Source: Roseiarcus sp963823165
GTDB taxonomy: Bacteria > Pseudomonadota > Alphaproteobacteria > Rhizobiales > Beijerinckiaceae
Direction of reading: 5' to 3'
Assembly: GCA_963823165.1 (NCBI GenBank)
Contig: CAWGKV010000038.1
Coordinates: 16,352 to 80,351 of the forward strand
Length of the DNA stretch: 64,000 nt
Of this stretch, positions 1 to 7,278 are shown one piece after another. Made by a program: the position numbers and the translations under genes. Numbering within the stretch: position 1 is the stretch's first letter; every line of letters begins with the position of its first letter. The notes beneath the pieces are model-generated. The model was given only the letters and a program-made list of their open reading frames with translations. It was not told the DNA's origin and searched no databases.

Positions 1-202
1 CGTCCGCATGATGTTTGATGCTGGGTATGAGGACATCAGATGTCAACCCCACACTTCTGGCGAGCCCATGGCGAAACACGGTGTGTGGTGAACAAGAATG
101 GAACACAAAGACCACCAAGATTGGACGAGTTGCACGAATCTGCTGGGGCGAGATCCCGATCTTAATCGGGACGGCGGGAAGGCGACCTGAGTCTTGTCAT
201 AA

Positions 203-304
203 AAGCTCGTCCGCGGCTTATTCCTGGAGGCTTTCGGCTTGCGCCTGTCGCCTGACGAGGTCTGGCAGGTGCACGCCTTCGTGAAGTCGACCGACCACTA
301 TTGA
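203..304 (+). pseudogene. possible remnant of a c-type cytochrome C-terminus
   Basis: A short reading frame ending in TGA at 304 reads LSPDEVWQVHAFVKSTDHY at its end. This resembles the last helix of class I cytochromes c (typically 'L(S/T)PDE(V/I)W.V..FV.S'). No CXXCH haem motif or start codon is linked to it in this frame, because a stop at 200-202 closes the frame. If real, it is a decayed or frameshifted tail. The rest of bases 1-397 shows no convincing gene. The call rests on one short similarity and is weak. Confidence 0.25.
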
Positions 305-397
305 TGGCGGCGCAGATCAAACCGCGCACCGGACGCGAATGCGCCCCGCCGGGGCTCTCCAGGCAGGGCGCAGGCGCTCGCGCTTGCTGCGATCGGG

Positions 398-595
398 CTA
401 CTGGCGAGCCCACCAGTCGTCGACTTGCTGCTTCACCATGTCCTTCTGAATCCCGTAGCGTTCCTGGATCCTGCCCTCCAGTTGCTCGCGCTGTCCGTTG
501 ATCATGTCGAGGTCGTCGTCGGTCAGCTTGCCCCACTGCTCTTTCACTTTGCCCTTCATCTGTTTCCAGTTTCCTTCTAAGCGATTCCAGTCCAT
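398..595 (-). CDS. CsbD family stress-response protein
   Basis: A 65-residue acidic/basic protein starting MDWNRLEGNWKQMKGKVKEQ, the classic CsbD opening in which a W-x-Q-x-KGK-x-K-x-xWGKLT-like stretch is followed by a second half ending in QQVDDWW. CsbD proteins are small, soluble, stress-induced proteins of unknown biochemical role. An in-frame upstream ATG exists, but the start at 595 fits family length and has GGAG about 8 nt upstream. An EcfG-type promoter match lies about 45-70 nt upstream, which fits control by the stress sigma factor encoded nearby. Confidence 0.9.
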   Translation of the reverse strand: MDWNRLEGNWKQMKGKVKEQWGKLTDDDLDMINGQREQLEGRIQERYGIQKDMVKQQVDDWWARQ

Positions 596-640
596 CGTCC
601 ATTCTCCATATTTTTGCGGCGCCAAGACGCCAGATGTTCG

Positions 641-665
641 AACCTCCCTGGCGACGGGTTGTTCC
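641..665 (-). promoter_or_regulatory. EcfG-type (GSR) promoter for csbD
   Basis: On the minus strand GGAAC (665-661) is followed by 16 nt and GGTT (644-641), equivalent to GGAAC-N17-GTT. Alphaproteobacterial EcfG sigma factors recognise GGAAC-N16/17-(C)GTT. The first base of the -10 differs from the best consensus. The -10 element lies about 45 nt from the csbD start codon. Confidence 0.6.
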
Positions 666-728
666 TCCCGTCCGGCTCGGGAACAGGGTTCGCAAGGGGG
701 AGAGACGTTCCCGTCTGCGCGACCGATT

Positions 729-1274
729 TCAGCTCCGGCTGGCGGTCCACTGGCCGCCGTATTTGAACTCCGGCGCGGACTTGAGCTGATCCTTCGTGGC
801 CTTCATGGTCGCCCGCCAGGTCTTGTTGTGCGCGTCGTATCTGATCGCCACCGCGCCGGGATCGACCGCCACATAGTGCGTGCCCATGCCGAGGAAGCCT
901 CCGACCGAGAGGATGTACCCGATCACCTTGTCGGACTTGTCGAACACGACGTCCTGGATCTTGCCGATGTTGTTGTTCTTTGCGTTATAGAGGTCGAGGC
1001 CGACGACATTGGAAGAGAGCATGTCGTCGTTCTTCACCCTGATGAAGTTGGGCCCTTGGGACGGCACGTCCTGTGCGGCCTGGGGCGCGTTGGCGGGCGG
1101 ATTGGCCGCCATGCCGGGCGCGTTGGTCGTGTTCATCGGGGGATTCACCGCAGTGGGCGGCTCGTTGGCGGTCGGGGCCGGAGCGGGATTGGCGCCCGGG
1201 CTGGTGTTTTGCGCCAGCGCGGTGGCGCCGGCCAGGGCCGAGATCGCGACGGCCGTGAGAAATGCCTTACGCAT
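729..1274 (-). CDS. exported PRC-barrel domain protein
   Basis: 181 residues. The N-terminus is a signal peptide (MRKAFLTAVAISALAGATALAQ, probable cleavage after ALA). It is followed by a Pro/Asn/Ala-rich low-complexity linker (about residues 23-72) and a PRC-barrel domain (about 75-165, with DLYNAKNNNIGKIQDVVFD and a later GG-FLGMG segment). PRC-barrel proteins of this exported type are common, stress-associated and biochemically uncharacterised. A strong Shine-Dalgarno AAGGAGG precedes the ATG. A GGAAC...GTT pair lies upstream, but with an 18-nt spacer, so EcfG control is uncertain. Confidence 0.85.
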   Translation of the reverse strand: MRKAFLTAVAISALAGATALAQNTSPGANPAPAPTANEPPTAVNPPMNTTNAPGMAANPPANAPQAAQDVPSQGPNFIRVKNDDMLSSNVVGLDLYNAKNNNIGKIQDVVFDKSDKVIGYILSVGGFLGMGTHYVAVDPGAVAIRYDAHNKTWRATMKATKDQLKSAPEFKYGGQWTASRS

Positions 1275-1367
1275 GAGTTCCTCCTTGGGCGTGTATTTCC
1301 GACAACTCTAAAGCCGCTGTTAGTGTTCCCGCCGTCCGGCCTCCTCGGCGAGCCCGCAAACGCAGAC

Positions 1368-1392
1368 GGAACAATCGGTTGAGCCGCGCGTT
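1368..1392 (+). promoter_or_regulatory. EcfG-type (GSR) promoter for the orphan nuoI-like gene
   Basis: GGAAC at 1368-1372, a spacer of exactly 16 nt, and CGTT at 1389-1392: a perfect match to the alphaproteobacterial EcfG consensus. The -10 lies 30 nt before the ATG at 1423. Confidence 0.8.
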
Positions 1393-1422
1393 GGGCGTCG
1401 CTGGCGCCCGCGGAGGTTGTCG

Positions 1423-1920
1423 ATGAGGCTAGGGCAAGGGGCGAGATCGCTGTTCCTCGGCGAGTTCCTGTCGGCTTTCGCCCTGAGCGTACGTTACATG
1501 TTCAGGCCGAAGGCGACGCTCAACTATCCGTACGAGAAGGCCCCTTACTCGCCCCGCTTTCGCGGCGAGCACGCACTGCGACGCTATCCCAACGGCGAGG
1601 AGCGCTGCATCGCCTGCAAGCTCTGCGAGGCCATATGTCCGGCCCAGGCGATCACCATCGAGGCGGACCCGCGCGACGACAACAAGAACAGCGTCGTCCG
1701 TCGCACGACCCGATACGACATCGACATGGTCAAGTGCATCTACTGCGGTTTCTGCCAGGAGGCCTGCCCGGTCGACGCCATCGTCGAGGGACCGAACCTC
1801 GAATTCTCGACCGAGACCCGCGAAGAGCTCTACTATGACAAGGAGCGGCTGCTGGCGAACGGCGACCGCTGGGAACGGGAGATCGCGAGAAACCTTCTGG
1901 CGGACGCTCCCTACCGCTGA
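1423..1920 (+). CDS. nuoI: orphan NuoI-like NADH-quinone oxidoreductase subunit I (2x[4Fe-4S] ferredoxin)
   Basis: 165 residues with two complete 4Fe-4S motifs, CIACKLCEAICP (about residues 61-72) and CIYCGFCQEACP (about 100-111). The NuoI signatures ALRRYPNGEERC and the C-terminal REELYYDKERLLANGDRWE are also present. NuoI is the membrane-arm-proximal iron-sulfur subunit of complex I, passing electrons through clusters N6a/N6b. The ATG at 1423 is chosen over an upstream TTG at 1417 because GGAGG at 1412-1416 is correctly spaced only for 1423. No other nuo gene is nearby, so this is a solitary copy. It has a perfect EcfG promoter, which suggests a stress-specific paralogue or an electron carrier for another partner. 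Confidence 0.88.
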   Translation: MRLGQGARSLFLGEFLSAFALSVRYMFRPKATLNYPYEKAPYSPRFRGEHALRRYPNGEERCIACKLCEAICPAQAITIEADPRDDNKNSVVRRTTRYDIDMVKCIYCGFCQEACPVDAIVEGPNLEFSTETREELYYDKERLLANGDRWEREIARNLLADAPYR

Positions 1921-2059
1921 TCGGCGAGGGGACGCGCGGTTGGCCGACTTCTTCGACGCGGTCATAGGCAGTCCGCGCTGTGGCGTCCCCGCGCGGCCGA
2001 CAGGTGCGGCTTCGTCGCTTTCGTCCTGTTGGCCTGGGCCGCCGGGTCGGAGCGGTTCT

Positions 2060-2084
2060 GGAACCCTTCGCGGCGCCCGCCGTT
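2060..2084 (+). promoter_or_regulatory. EcfG-type (GSR) promoter for the GH15 gene
   Basis: GGAAC at 2060-2064, a 16-nt spacer, then CGTT at 2081-2084: a perfect consensus match. The -10 lies 35 nt upstream of the GH15 start at 2120. Confidence 0.78.
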
Positions 2085-2119
2085 GTTGGCCGGTTCCCCC
2101 CTGTTGAGCTCCCGGCCTG

Positions 2120-3985
2120 ATGCCAAGCCGAATCGAGGACTATGCCGTCATCGGCAATTGCGAATCGCTTGCGCTGATCGGCCGCGATGGCTCGATCGAC
2201 TGGCTCTGCCTGCCCCGGTTCGACAGTTCAGCTTGCTTTGCAGCGCTGCTCGGCGAACCGAAGCACGGACGATGGCTGATCGGGCCGGCAGGCGGCGATG
2301 CGCGGGCGACGCGCCGCTACTGCGGCGACACGCTTGTCCTCGAGACCGTGTTCCGCACCGCGAGCGGCGCCGCATGTCTCATCGACTTCATGGCGCGACG
2401 GGAGGGCGCGACCGACATCGTACGCCTTGTCCGCGGCCTTCAGGGCGACGTCGCCATGCGCATGGAGCTCATCGCGCGCTTCGACTACGGTTCGATCGTT
2501 CCGTGGGCGTCGAGGCAGGAGGACGGGCGTCTGCGGTTCATCGCCGGGCCGGATCGCCTGCTCCTGGACACGAACGTCAAAACCCGCGGCGAGGACTTCC
2601 GGACCCTGGCGGAATTCACCGTGTCCGCGGGACAGGAGGCGAGCTTCGTTCTCAACTGGTCGCCGTCCTTCACCCCGGCGCCCGCTCCACTGCGTGCGGC
2701 GGACGCTCTGGAGCAGGTGCAGACGTTCTGGTCGGACTGGGCGGCGGCACACAAACCCGCCGACGATTATGCCGACGCGGCTTTGCGGTCGCTCCTGACC
2801 TTGAAGGCGCTGGCCCATTGGACGACCGGCGGCATCGTCGCGGCGGGCACGACTTCGCTGCCCGAGAAGCTGGGAGGCTCGCGCAACTGGGACTATCGCT
2901 ATTGCTGGCTGCGCGACGCGACCTTCACGCTTCTGGCGCTGACGACCGCGGGCTTCCTCGACGAAGCCCGGGCGTGGCGCGAATGGCTCATGCGCGCCGT
3001 CGCGGGCTCGCCGAACGATGTGCAGACCATGTACGGCGTCGCGGGCGAGCGCCGCCTCGACGAATACGAGATCTCGTGGCTGCCCGGGTATCAGGGCGCG
3101 AAGCCGGTGCGCGTCGGCAACGCCGCAGTCAAACAGCTGCAGCTGGACGTCTATGGCGAGGTGATCGACGCCTTCTATGTCGCCCGCCGCGCCGGACTCG
3201 GTCCCGACGCCGACACCTGGGGGCTCGAGCAGGCGCTCGTTTCACATTTGGAAAGCATCTGGCGCGAGCCGGACGAAGGCATCTGGGAGGTCCGCGGCGG
3301 CGCAAGGCAATTCACCCACTCGAAGGTGATGGCCTGGGTCGCCTTCGACCGGGCCGTGCGCTCGATCGAGGAATTCGGTCTCGAGGGGCCGCTCGATCGC
3401 TGGCGCCTCGTCCGCTCGGAGATTCACGAGCAAGTCTGCCGTCATGGCTTCGACGAGAAGCAGAACGCGTTCGTCCAATCGTTCGGCTCGACCGACCTCG
3501 ACGCGAGCCTGCTGATGATCCCCTTGGTCGGCTTCCTGCCGCCCGACGACGAACGCGTGCGAGGCACGGTGGCGGCCGTGGAACGCCGGCTTCTCCGCCA
3601 GGGATTTGTCTTGCGTTATGACACGGGCGCTGGAGCTGATGGGCTACCGGCGGGCGAAGGCGCCTTCCTCGCCTGCAGCTTCTGGCTGGCGGACAATTAC
3701 GTTTTGCTCGGCCGCCGAGACGAGGCGTGCGCTCTCTTCGAGCGCCTGCTGGCGTTGCGCAACGACGTCGGGCTCCTGGCGGAGGAATACGATCCCGTCC
3801 AGAAACGCCAGCTCGGAAACTTTCCGCAGGCCTTCTCGCATCTCGCGCTGGTCAACACCGCGCATAACCTGGCCGGCGGCGCGGGGCCCGCCCACGTGCG
3901 CTCGAGCCGGCCCGGGGAGCAGAACGGCAGCGCGTCTCAGCGCCGCTCAAGACGCAGGCGGTCGGAAAATGGCGGCAGAGCGTGA
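2120..3985 (+). CDS. glycoside hydrolase family 15 protein (glucoamylase/trehalase-like)
   Basis: 621 residues, the usual size of bacterial two-domain GH15 enzymes. The N-terminal trehalase-like beta-sandwich (about 1-215) opens with IEDYAVIGNCESLALIGRDGSIDWLCLPRFDS. The (alpha/alpha)6 barrel follows, with GGSRNWDYRYCWLRDA (about 255-270) and a C-terminal acidic pair in EGAFLACSFWLADN and LLAEEYDP that fits the catalytic glutamates. The family hydrolyses alpha-glucosidic bonds; bacterial members of this layout act on maltooligosaccharides or trehalose, and the choice cannot be made from sequence. The Shine-Dalgarno is weak. A perfect EcfG promoter lies 35 nt upstream, linking it to trehalose/glycogen handling under stress (inference). 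Confidence 0.88.
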   Translation: MPSRIEDYAVIGNCESLALIGRDGSIDWLCLPRFDSSACFAALLGEPKHGRWLIGPAGGDARATRRYCGDTLVLETVFRTASGAACLIDFMARREGATDIVRLVRGLQGDVAMRMELIARFDYGSIVPWASRQEDGRLRFIAGPDRLLLDTNVKTRGEDFRTLAEFTVSAGQEASFVLNWSPSFTPAPAPLRAADALEQVQTFWSDWAAAHKPADDYADAALRSLLTLKALAHWTTGGIVAAGTTSLPEKLGGSRNWDYRYCWLRDATFTLLALTTAGFLDEARAWREWLMRAVAGSPNDVQTMYGVAGERRLDEYEISWLPGYQGAKPVRVGNAAVKQLQLDVYGEVIDAFYVARRAGLGPDADTWGLEQALVSHLESIWREPDEGIWEVRGGARQFTHSKVMAWVAFDRAVRSIEEFGLEGPLDRWRLVRSEIHEQVCRHGFDEKQNAFVQSFGSTDLDASLLMIPLVGFLPPDDERVRGTVAAVERRLLRQGFVLRYDTGAGADGLPAGEGAFLACSFWLADNYVLLGRRDEACALFERLLALRNDVGLLAEEYDPVQKRQLGNFPQAFSHLALVNTAHNLAGGAGPAHVRSSRPGEQNGSASQRRSRRRRSENGGRA

Positions 3986-3996
3986 TCGCCGGCTCC

Positions 3997-4021
3997 GGAA
4001 CCGGTCCGACATTCAAGCGTT
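3997..4021 (+). promoter_or_regulatory. EcfG-type (GSR) promoter for the DUF1328 gene
   Basis: GGAAC at 3997-4001, a spacer of 16 nt, and CGTT at 4018-4021: a perfect consensus match, 34 nt upstream of the DUF1328 start. It begins 12 nt after the GH15 stop, so DUF1328 can be transcribed on its own. Confidence 0.8.
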
Positions 4022-4055
4022 TAGGACGGTCCCCGCTCAGCTTAAGGAGGATTTC

Positions 4056-4220
4056 ATGTTCGGGTGGGCTATTTTGTTCCTGATCGTCGCGATTATTGCC
4101 GGCATACTCGGCTTTGGCGGGGTCGCAGGCACTGCTTTCGCCGCCGCGAAGATCGTGTTCATCGTCGCGTTGATCGCCCTCGTGATCACCGCCGTGATGG
4201 GCTACACGAGACGCGTCTAG
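4056..4220 (+). CDS. DUF1328 small membrane protein
   Basis: 54 residues forming two hydrophobic helices (about 3-25 and 30-50) joined by the Gly/Ala-rich GFGGVAGTAFAAAKI segment that defines DUF1328 (YtjA-like). The role is unknown; members are inner-membrane peptides often induced by stress. AAGGAGG precedes the ATG, so translation should be efficient. An EcfG promoter lies immediately upstream. A 10-bp stem hairpin just downstream may end the transcript. Confidence 0.88.
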   Translation: MFGWAILFLIVAIIAGILGFGGVAGTAFAAAKIVFIVALIALVITAVMGYTRRV

Positions 4221-4234
4221 GACCGGCAGGCGTC

Positions 4235-4258
4235 GTGCGGCGGCTCACGCCGCCGCAC
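4235..4258. terminator. hairpin between convergent DUF1328 and phyR
   Basis: A perfect 10-bp stem (GTGCGGCGGC with GCCGCCGCAC) and a 4-nt loop lie between two convergent genes and overlap the last codons of phyR. There is no T-run on either side, so Rho-independent termination is not assured; it may simply stabilise both 3' ends. Confidence 0.4.
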
Positions 4259-5036
4259 GGGCCCTGCGGTTGAAGAACAGCGCCTGACTCACCGCCGCCC
4301 TGACGGAATCGGGCTTGAAGGGCTTGGGCAACAGGAAAGCCGGCTCGGGCCGGTTGGCCAAAGCGCTCAGATAAGCGCCGGGATGGGCCGTGATGAAGAC
4401 GACCGGCTTGCTGGCGGCCGCGAGGATTTCGTTGACCGCCTCGATTCCCGAGCCGCCGTCCTCCAGCTGAATGTCCGCCATGATCAACTGCGGTTGCCGC
4501 TCCGCCGCGAGCGCGACCGCTTGGCCATGCGCGCGTGCGACACCGACCACGCGGTGACCGAGATCCTCTACGATTGCTTCGAGGTCCATCGCGATGATCG
4601 GCTCGTCCTCGATGATCAGGATGCTCGAAGAGAGTTCATGCGCGATATCGCGGGCGCCCTGTTCGAGCAGGGCGGTCAGGCGGGCGGAATCGATGCCCAT
4701 GATCGTCGCCGTCTCGTCGTGGGAGAAGCCTTCGACGGTCGTCAACAGGAAAGCCTGCCGGACGGGAGGCGACAGCGCGGCGAGATTCCGGTCGAACGCC
4801 GACGGTTCGGGCGCGTCGACGAAGTCGTCGCGGATCGGCTGCGACGAAACGCTGAGATAGAACTGATAGAGCGCCTGCCGCGGCGCGAGGCCGCGCGCGA
4901 ATTGACCCGGGTCGCGCACCAAAGTCTCCAGGGCGGTCGTCAAGTAGGCGTCGCCTTTCGCCTGGGACCCGTTCAGCGCGCGCGAGAAACGCCGAAGATA
5001 GGGAAGGAGCGGCGCTATGTCTTTCGAGATCGCCAT
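4245..5036 (-). CDS. phyR: PhyR, general stress response anti-anti-sigma response regulator
   Basis: 263 residues. The N-terminal sigma-like domain (about 1-125) mimics EcfG: a sigma2-like part opens MAISKDIAPLLPYLRRFSRA and a sigma4-like part contains LSPPVRQAFLLTTVEGFSHDE. The C-terminal receiver (about 140-255) has the acidic pocket in IIEDEP and the phospho-acceptor Asp in LIMADIQLED. Phosphorylated PhyR binds NepR and releases EcfG. The ATG at 5036 is chosen because the family starts here and AGAG lies upstream; a longer frame runs to 5135. It is divergent from nepR-ecfG, the classic arrangement. Confidence 0.96.
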   Translation of the reverse strand: MAISKDIAPLLPYLRRFSRALNGSQAKGDAYLTTALETLVRDPGQFARGLAPRQALYQFYLSVSSQPIRDDFVDAPEPSAFDRNLAALSPPVRQAFLLTTVEGFSHDETATIMGIDSARLTALLEQGARDIAHELSSSILIIEDEPIIAMDLEAIVEDLGHRVVGVARAHGQAVALAAERQPQLIMADIQLEDGGSGIEAVNEILAAASKPVVFITAHPGAYLSALANRPEPAFLLPKPFKPDSVRAAVSQALFFNRRARAAA

Positions 5037-5248
5037 TGAATGTCTCTTGCTGGTCAGCCGCACAGCCTCTCGGCCGTTGGGGAGCCGACTGGACTGTTCG
5101 GCGCTGTTTGCCCCCGTCGCAGCCGAGACTTGCAAATTAGCACCCCCGCATCAATTGTGGAAAGTACTTAGATTCCGCTAGTTAACAGCGCTGTATGCGT
5201 CAAGAGAGCGCCGCGATTCGGTCCAAATGCAAATATTTTTGCTGAACG

Positions 5249-5273
5249 GGAACCAAACGGCGGCCGTATTGTT
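5249..5273 (+). promoter_or_regulatory. EcfG-type autoregulatory promoter of nepR-ecfG
   Basis: GGAAC at 5249-5253 is followed by 17 nt and GTT at 5271-5273 (equivalent to N16-TGTT). It lies in the phyR/nepR intergenic region, 45 nt before the nepR start. EcfG-dependent autoregulation of this operon is known in alphaproteobacteria. Confidence 0.75.
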
Positions 5274-5318
5274 TAGCCGTGGCGGGGACCTAAGTCAGGG
5301 CAGACGGGTGGGCAATCA

Positions 5319-5552
5319 ATGACAAAATCGAATCCCGTGGAGAACACGACGTCAAACCCGGCCGAGGAATCGGCGCTGAACGGCGCTGCGCTTGACCCGA
5401 AGGTGCTGGAAACGATCGGCCGGGCGCTGAAAGCGCACTACGACGATCTGGTCCACGCTCCGCTTCCGGACAAATTCCTCGATCTTCTGTCTCGGCTCGA
5501 GAAGGAAGAGCAGCGGGGAGAACAGCAGGAAAAGCCAGATGCCAACGACTAG
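5319..5552 (+). CDS. nepR: NepR anti-sigma factor
   Basis: 77 residues, typical NepR size. The conserved two-helix core is present (about residues 33-63: IGRALKAHYDDLVHAPLPDK then FLDLLSRLE), with the signature 'LPDKFLDLLxxLE', flanked by disordered polar ends. NepR binds and inhibits EcfG in unstressed cells and is titrated by phospho-PhyR. The gene overlaps ecfG by 14 nt, so the two are translationally coupled and should be made in linked amounts. Confidence 0.95.
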   Translation: MTKSNPVENTTSNPAEESALNGAALDPKVLETIGRALKAHYDDLVHAPLPDKFLDLLSRLEKEEQRGEQQEKPDAND

Positions 5553-6072
5553 CTTCAGGGACGAGCTGGTCGCCGAGATCTCGAATCTGCGGGCGTTCGC
5601 AATCTCGCTGTCCGGCTCCGTCTCTCTGGCGGACGACCTGGTTCAGGAGACCTTGCTCAGGGCCTGGAGCAAATCGGACAAGTTTCAGCCGGGGACCAGC
5701 CTTCGGGCATGGCTGTTCACCATTCTGCGCAACATCTACTATTCCAATTATCGCAAGCGCGCCCGTGAGGTCCAGGACAGCGACGGGGCCTACGCCCGGC
5801 GGCTCATCGTGTCCGGCGATCAGGAGAGTCATCTCGACCTCGAGGATTTTCGCAAGGCGCTGGCCCGGCTCCCGACCGAACAGCGCGAAGTCCTGATCCT
5901 GGTCGGCGCGAATGGTCTGTCGTACGAGGAGGCGGCCACAATCTGCGAGGTCGAGATCGGGACGATCAAGAGCCGCCTCAGCCGGGCGCGTTCGAAGCTC
6001 GTCGAGCTTCTCCAGCTCGAGGAGGGCCAGGAGCCGGAGGCTCAGCGCAAGAAGGTCGTTCAGCCGGGGTAG
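5539..6072 (+). CDS. ecfG: EcfG, general stress response ECF sigma factor
   Basis: 177 residues. Region sigma2 (about 15-75) contains LADDLVQETLLRAWSK. Region sigma4 (about 110-160) contains LPTEQREVLILVGANGLSYE and the helix-turn-helix GTIKSRLSRAR. This is an ECF15-type sigma factor directing transcription from GGAAC-N16/17-CGTT promoters. It overlaps nepR and is convergent with a response-regulator gene 4 nt away. Several matching promoters lie within 8 kb on both sides. Confidence 0.95.
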   Translation: MPTTSFRDELVAEISNLRAFAISLSGSVSLADDLVQETLLRAWSKSDKFQPGTSLRAWLFTILRNIYYSNYRKRAREVQDSDGAYARRLIVSGDQESHLDLEDFRKALARLPTEQREVLILVGANGLSYEEAATICEVEIGTIKSRLSRARSKLVELLQLEEGQEPEAQRKKVVQPG

Positions 6073-6076
6073 CGGC

Positions 6077-6463
6077 TTAGCCCGGCAGAGCCTCTTTCAC
6101 CGCCCGGATGAGCGTAAGCGGGGGCGAGGGCTTCTCGACGATCGGACAGTGTCGCCATTCCGCCAGGCTCGGTTCGTTGCGGGCCTGCCCGGTGTAGAAG
6201 ACGAAGGGGACGCCCTCGTCCTCGAGGCGGCGGGCGACGGGCGACGCGGTCTCGTCTCCGAGACGAAAGTCGAGAACGGCGACTGCGAAATCGGCAGGAC
6301 TCGAGCGCCGCAACGCTTCGTCCAGGGTCTGGCACAGGCCGACCACCACTGCGCCGGCGCCTGACAGGGTCAATTCCAGGTCGAGCAGCAACAGCGGGTC
6401 GTCCTCGACGATCAGAATTCTGATTCCGTCCAGGCACTTGCCGTTCTTCGACTGCGTCAACAT
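6077..6463 (-). CDS. single-domain response regulator
   Basis: 128 residues consisting only of a receiver domain: the acidic pair in ILIVEDDPLLLLD, the phospho-acceptor Asp in AVLDFRLGD, a switch Thr in PFVFYTGQ, and the conserved Lys in IVEKPS. The PFVFYTG segment resembles the divergent 'FAT GUY' motif (PFxFATGY) of receivers that tune the alphaproteobacterial GSR. With no output domain it probably works through phosphotransfer with the stress kinases (inference). It lies tail-to-tail with ecfG and has its own perfect EcfG promoter upstream, so it may form a feedback loop. Confidence 0.88.
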   Translation of the reverse strand: MLTQSKNGKCLDGIRILIVEDDPLLLLDLELTLSGAGAVVVGLCQTLDEALRRSSPADFAVAVLDFRLGDETASPVARRLEDEGVPFVFYTGQARNEPSLAEWRHCPIVEKPSPPLTLIRAVKEALPG

Positions 6464-6532
6464 TACTCATCGCCCTGTTCACGGCGAATTGCGGCGCCCG
6501 GCTTCCTCGCCGGGCGTCGCTCTCCCTGGCCC

Positions 6533-6557
6533 AACGAGCTCAACACTGGCTTGTTCC
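6533..6557 (-). promoter_or_regulatory. EcfG-type (GSR) promoter for the response regulator
   Basis: Read on the minus strand, GGAAC (6557-6553), a 16-nt spacer, then CGTT (6536-6533): a perfect match, about 70 nt upstream of the start at 6463. Confidence 0.75.
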
Positions 6558-6589
6558 GTCTCAGCAGCGCTCCGTCATGTCGGCCGAAT

Positions 6590-6614
6590 GGAACTTTTCC
6601 AGGCCGGCCGAGTT
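6590..6614 (+). promoter_or_regulatory. EcfG-type promoter candidate for a small membrane peptide gene
   Basis: GGAAC at 6590-6594, a 16-nt spacer, then AGTT at 6611-6614 (equivalent to N17-GTT). It is divergent from the response-regulator promoter, with 32 nt between the two -35 elements. It lies 43 nt before the ATG at 6658. Confidence 0.5.
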
Positions 6615-6657
6615 GTTTCAGCGCTTTCCATTCCCCTCAGCCTGTGGCAGTCCGACA

Positions 6658-6765
6658 ATGACGGGTCCCGAACTCCTGCAATTCGAGGCCATCCGCACGG
6701 TCGCGGCGGCGCTGATCAGCGTGTCGATCATCCTGCTTTGGCTCGTCGCGATGAGCGGCCGCTGA
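6658..6765 (+). CDS. small single-helix membrane protein (35 aa), hypothetical
   Basis: The predicted peptide begins MTGPELLQFEAIRTVAAALI and continues into a hydrophobic helix (SVSIILLWLVA) with a short basic tail ending SGR. It looks like an amphipathic lead-in plus one transmembrane segment. A longer in-frame start exists at 6577, but that N-terminus would overlap the promoter element. No strong Shine-Dalgarno is seen at 6658. The support is the EcfG-type promoter at a typical distance and the clean hydrophobic profile. No family was recognised. Confidence 0.45.
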   Translation: MTGPELLQFEAIRTVAAALISVSIILLWLVAMSGR

Positions 6766-6909
6766 GGGCGGTGCGACAGCGAGGGAAACCGGACGGAACG
6801 GACTGCATGAAGTTGACGCGCCGCGGCGCCGCACATAAGGCTTGTCCCTAGGCGAATGTGGAGGTTGGCGTCGGACGGCGGCGCGGCTACGACGATCTGG
6901 AGGGCGGAA

Positions 6910-7266
6910 ATGACCAGCCGGGAGCGACGCATTCGAGAGATCGCGTACCACTTGTGGGAGCAGGAAGGACGACCGGAGGGCGAAAGCCACTCGCATCGCC
7001 TCTGGCTCGCCGCCGAGGCGCAGTTCGAGGCGGAGAACAGGGAACTCGAGGGGGCCGGAATCGACTTCCCGGTCGAGTCATCCCGCCCGGCGAAGGGCAA
7101 GACTGACGCGCGTGCGGTGGAAAAACCGACGCGATCGGCCAAGGCCAAAGCGGCCGAACCGGCGCCCGAGACGAGCGAAAGGAACGAGAAGGCCCGGCCA
7201 GCCAAAGCGAAGGCCGAGGAGCCAACGGACGAAAAGGCGGGCAAGCGGAAGTCGAAGGCGAAATAG
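6910..7266 (+). CDS. DUF2934 domain protein
   Basis: 118 residues. The N-terminus MTSRERRIREIAYHLWEQEG followed by RPEGESHSHRLWLAAEAQ is the DUF2934 core (about 1-40). The rest (about 60-118) is a Lys/Ala/Glu-rich, disordered, histone-H1-like tail (repeated AKAK/EPTxEK motifs). DUF2934 function is unknown, but the gene often sits beside stress genes, and the basic tail suggests nucleic acid contact (inference). A longer frame starts at 6856; the ATG at 6910 fits the domain start. It ends 12 nt before ku1, so the two are probably cotranscribed. Confidence 0.78.
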   Translation: MTSRERRIREIAYHLWEQEGRPEGESHSHRLWLAAEAQFEAENRELEGAGIDFPVESSRPAKGKTDARAVEKPTRSAKAKAAEPAPETSERNEKARPAKAKAEEPTDEKAGKRKSKAK

Positions 7267-7278
7267 CGGAATTCTGCG

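Noticed and set aside
1281..1310. EcfG promoter for the PRC-barrel gene
   Set aside because: A GGAAC...GTT pair is present on the minus strand, but the spacer is 18 nt, longer than the accepted 16-17, so not listed as a feature.
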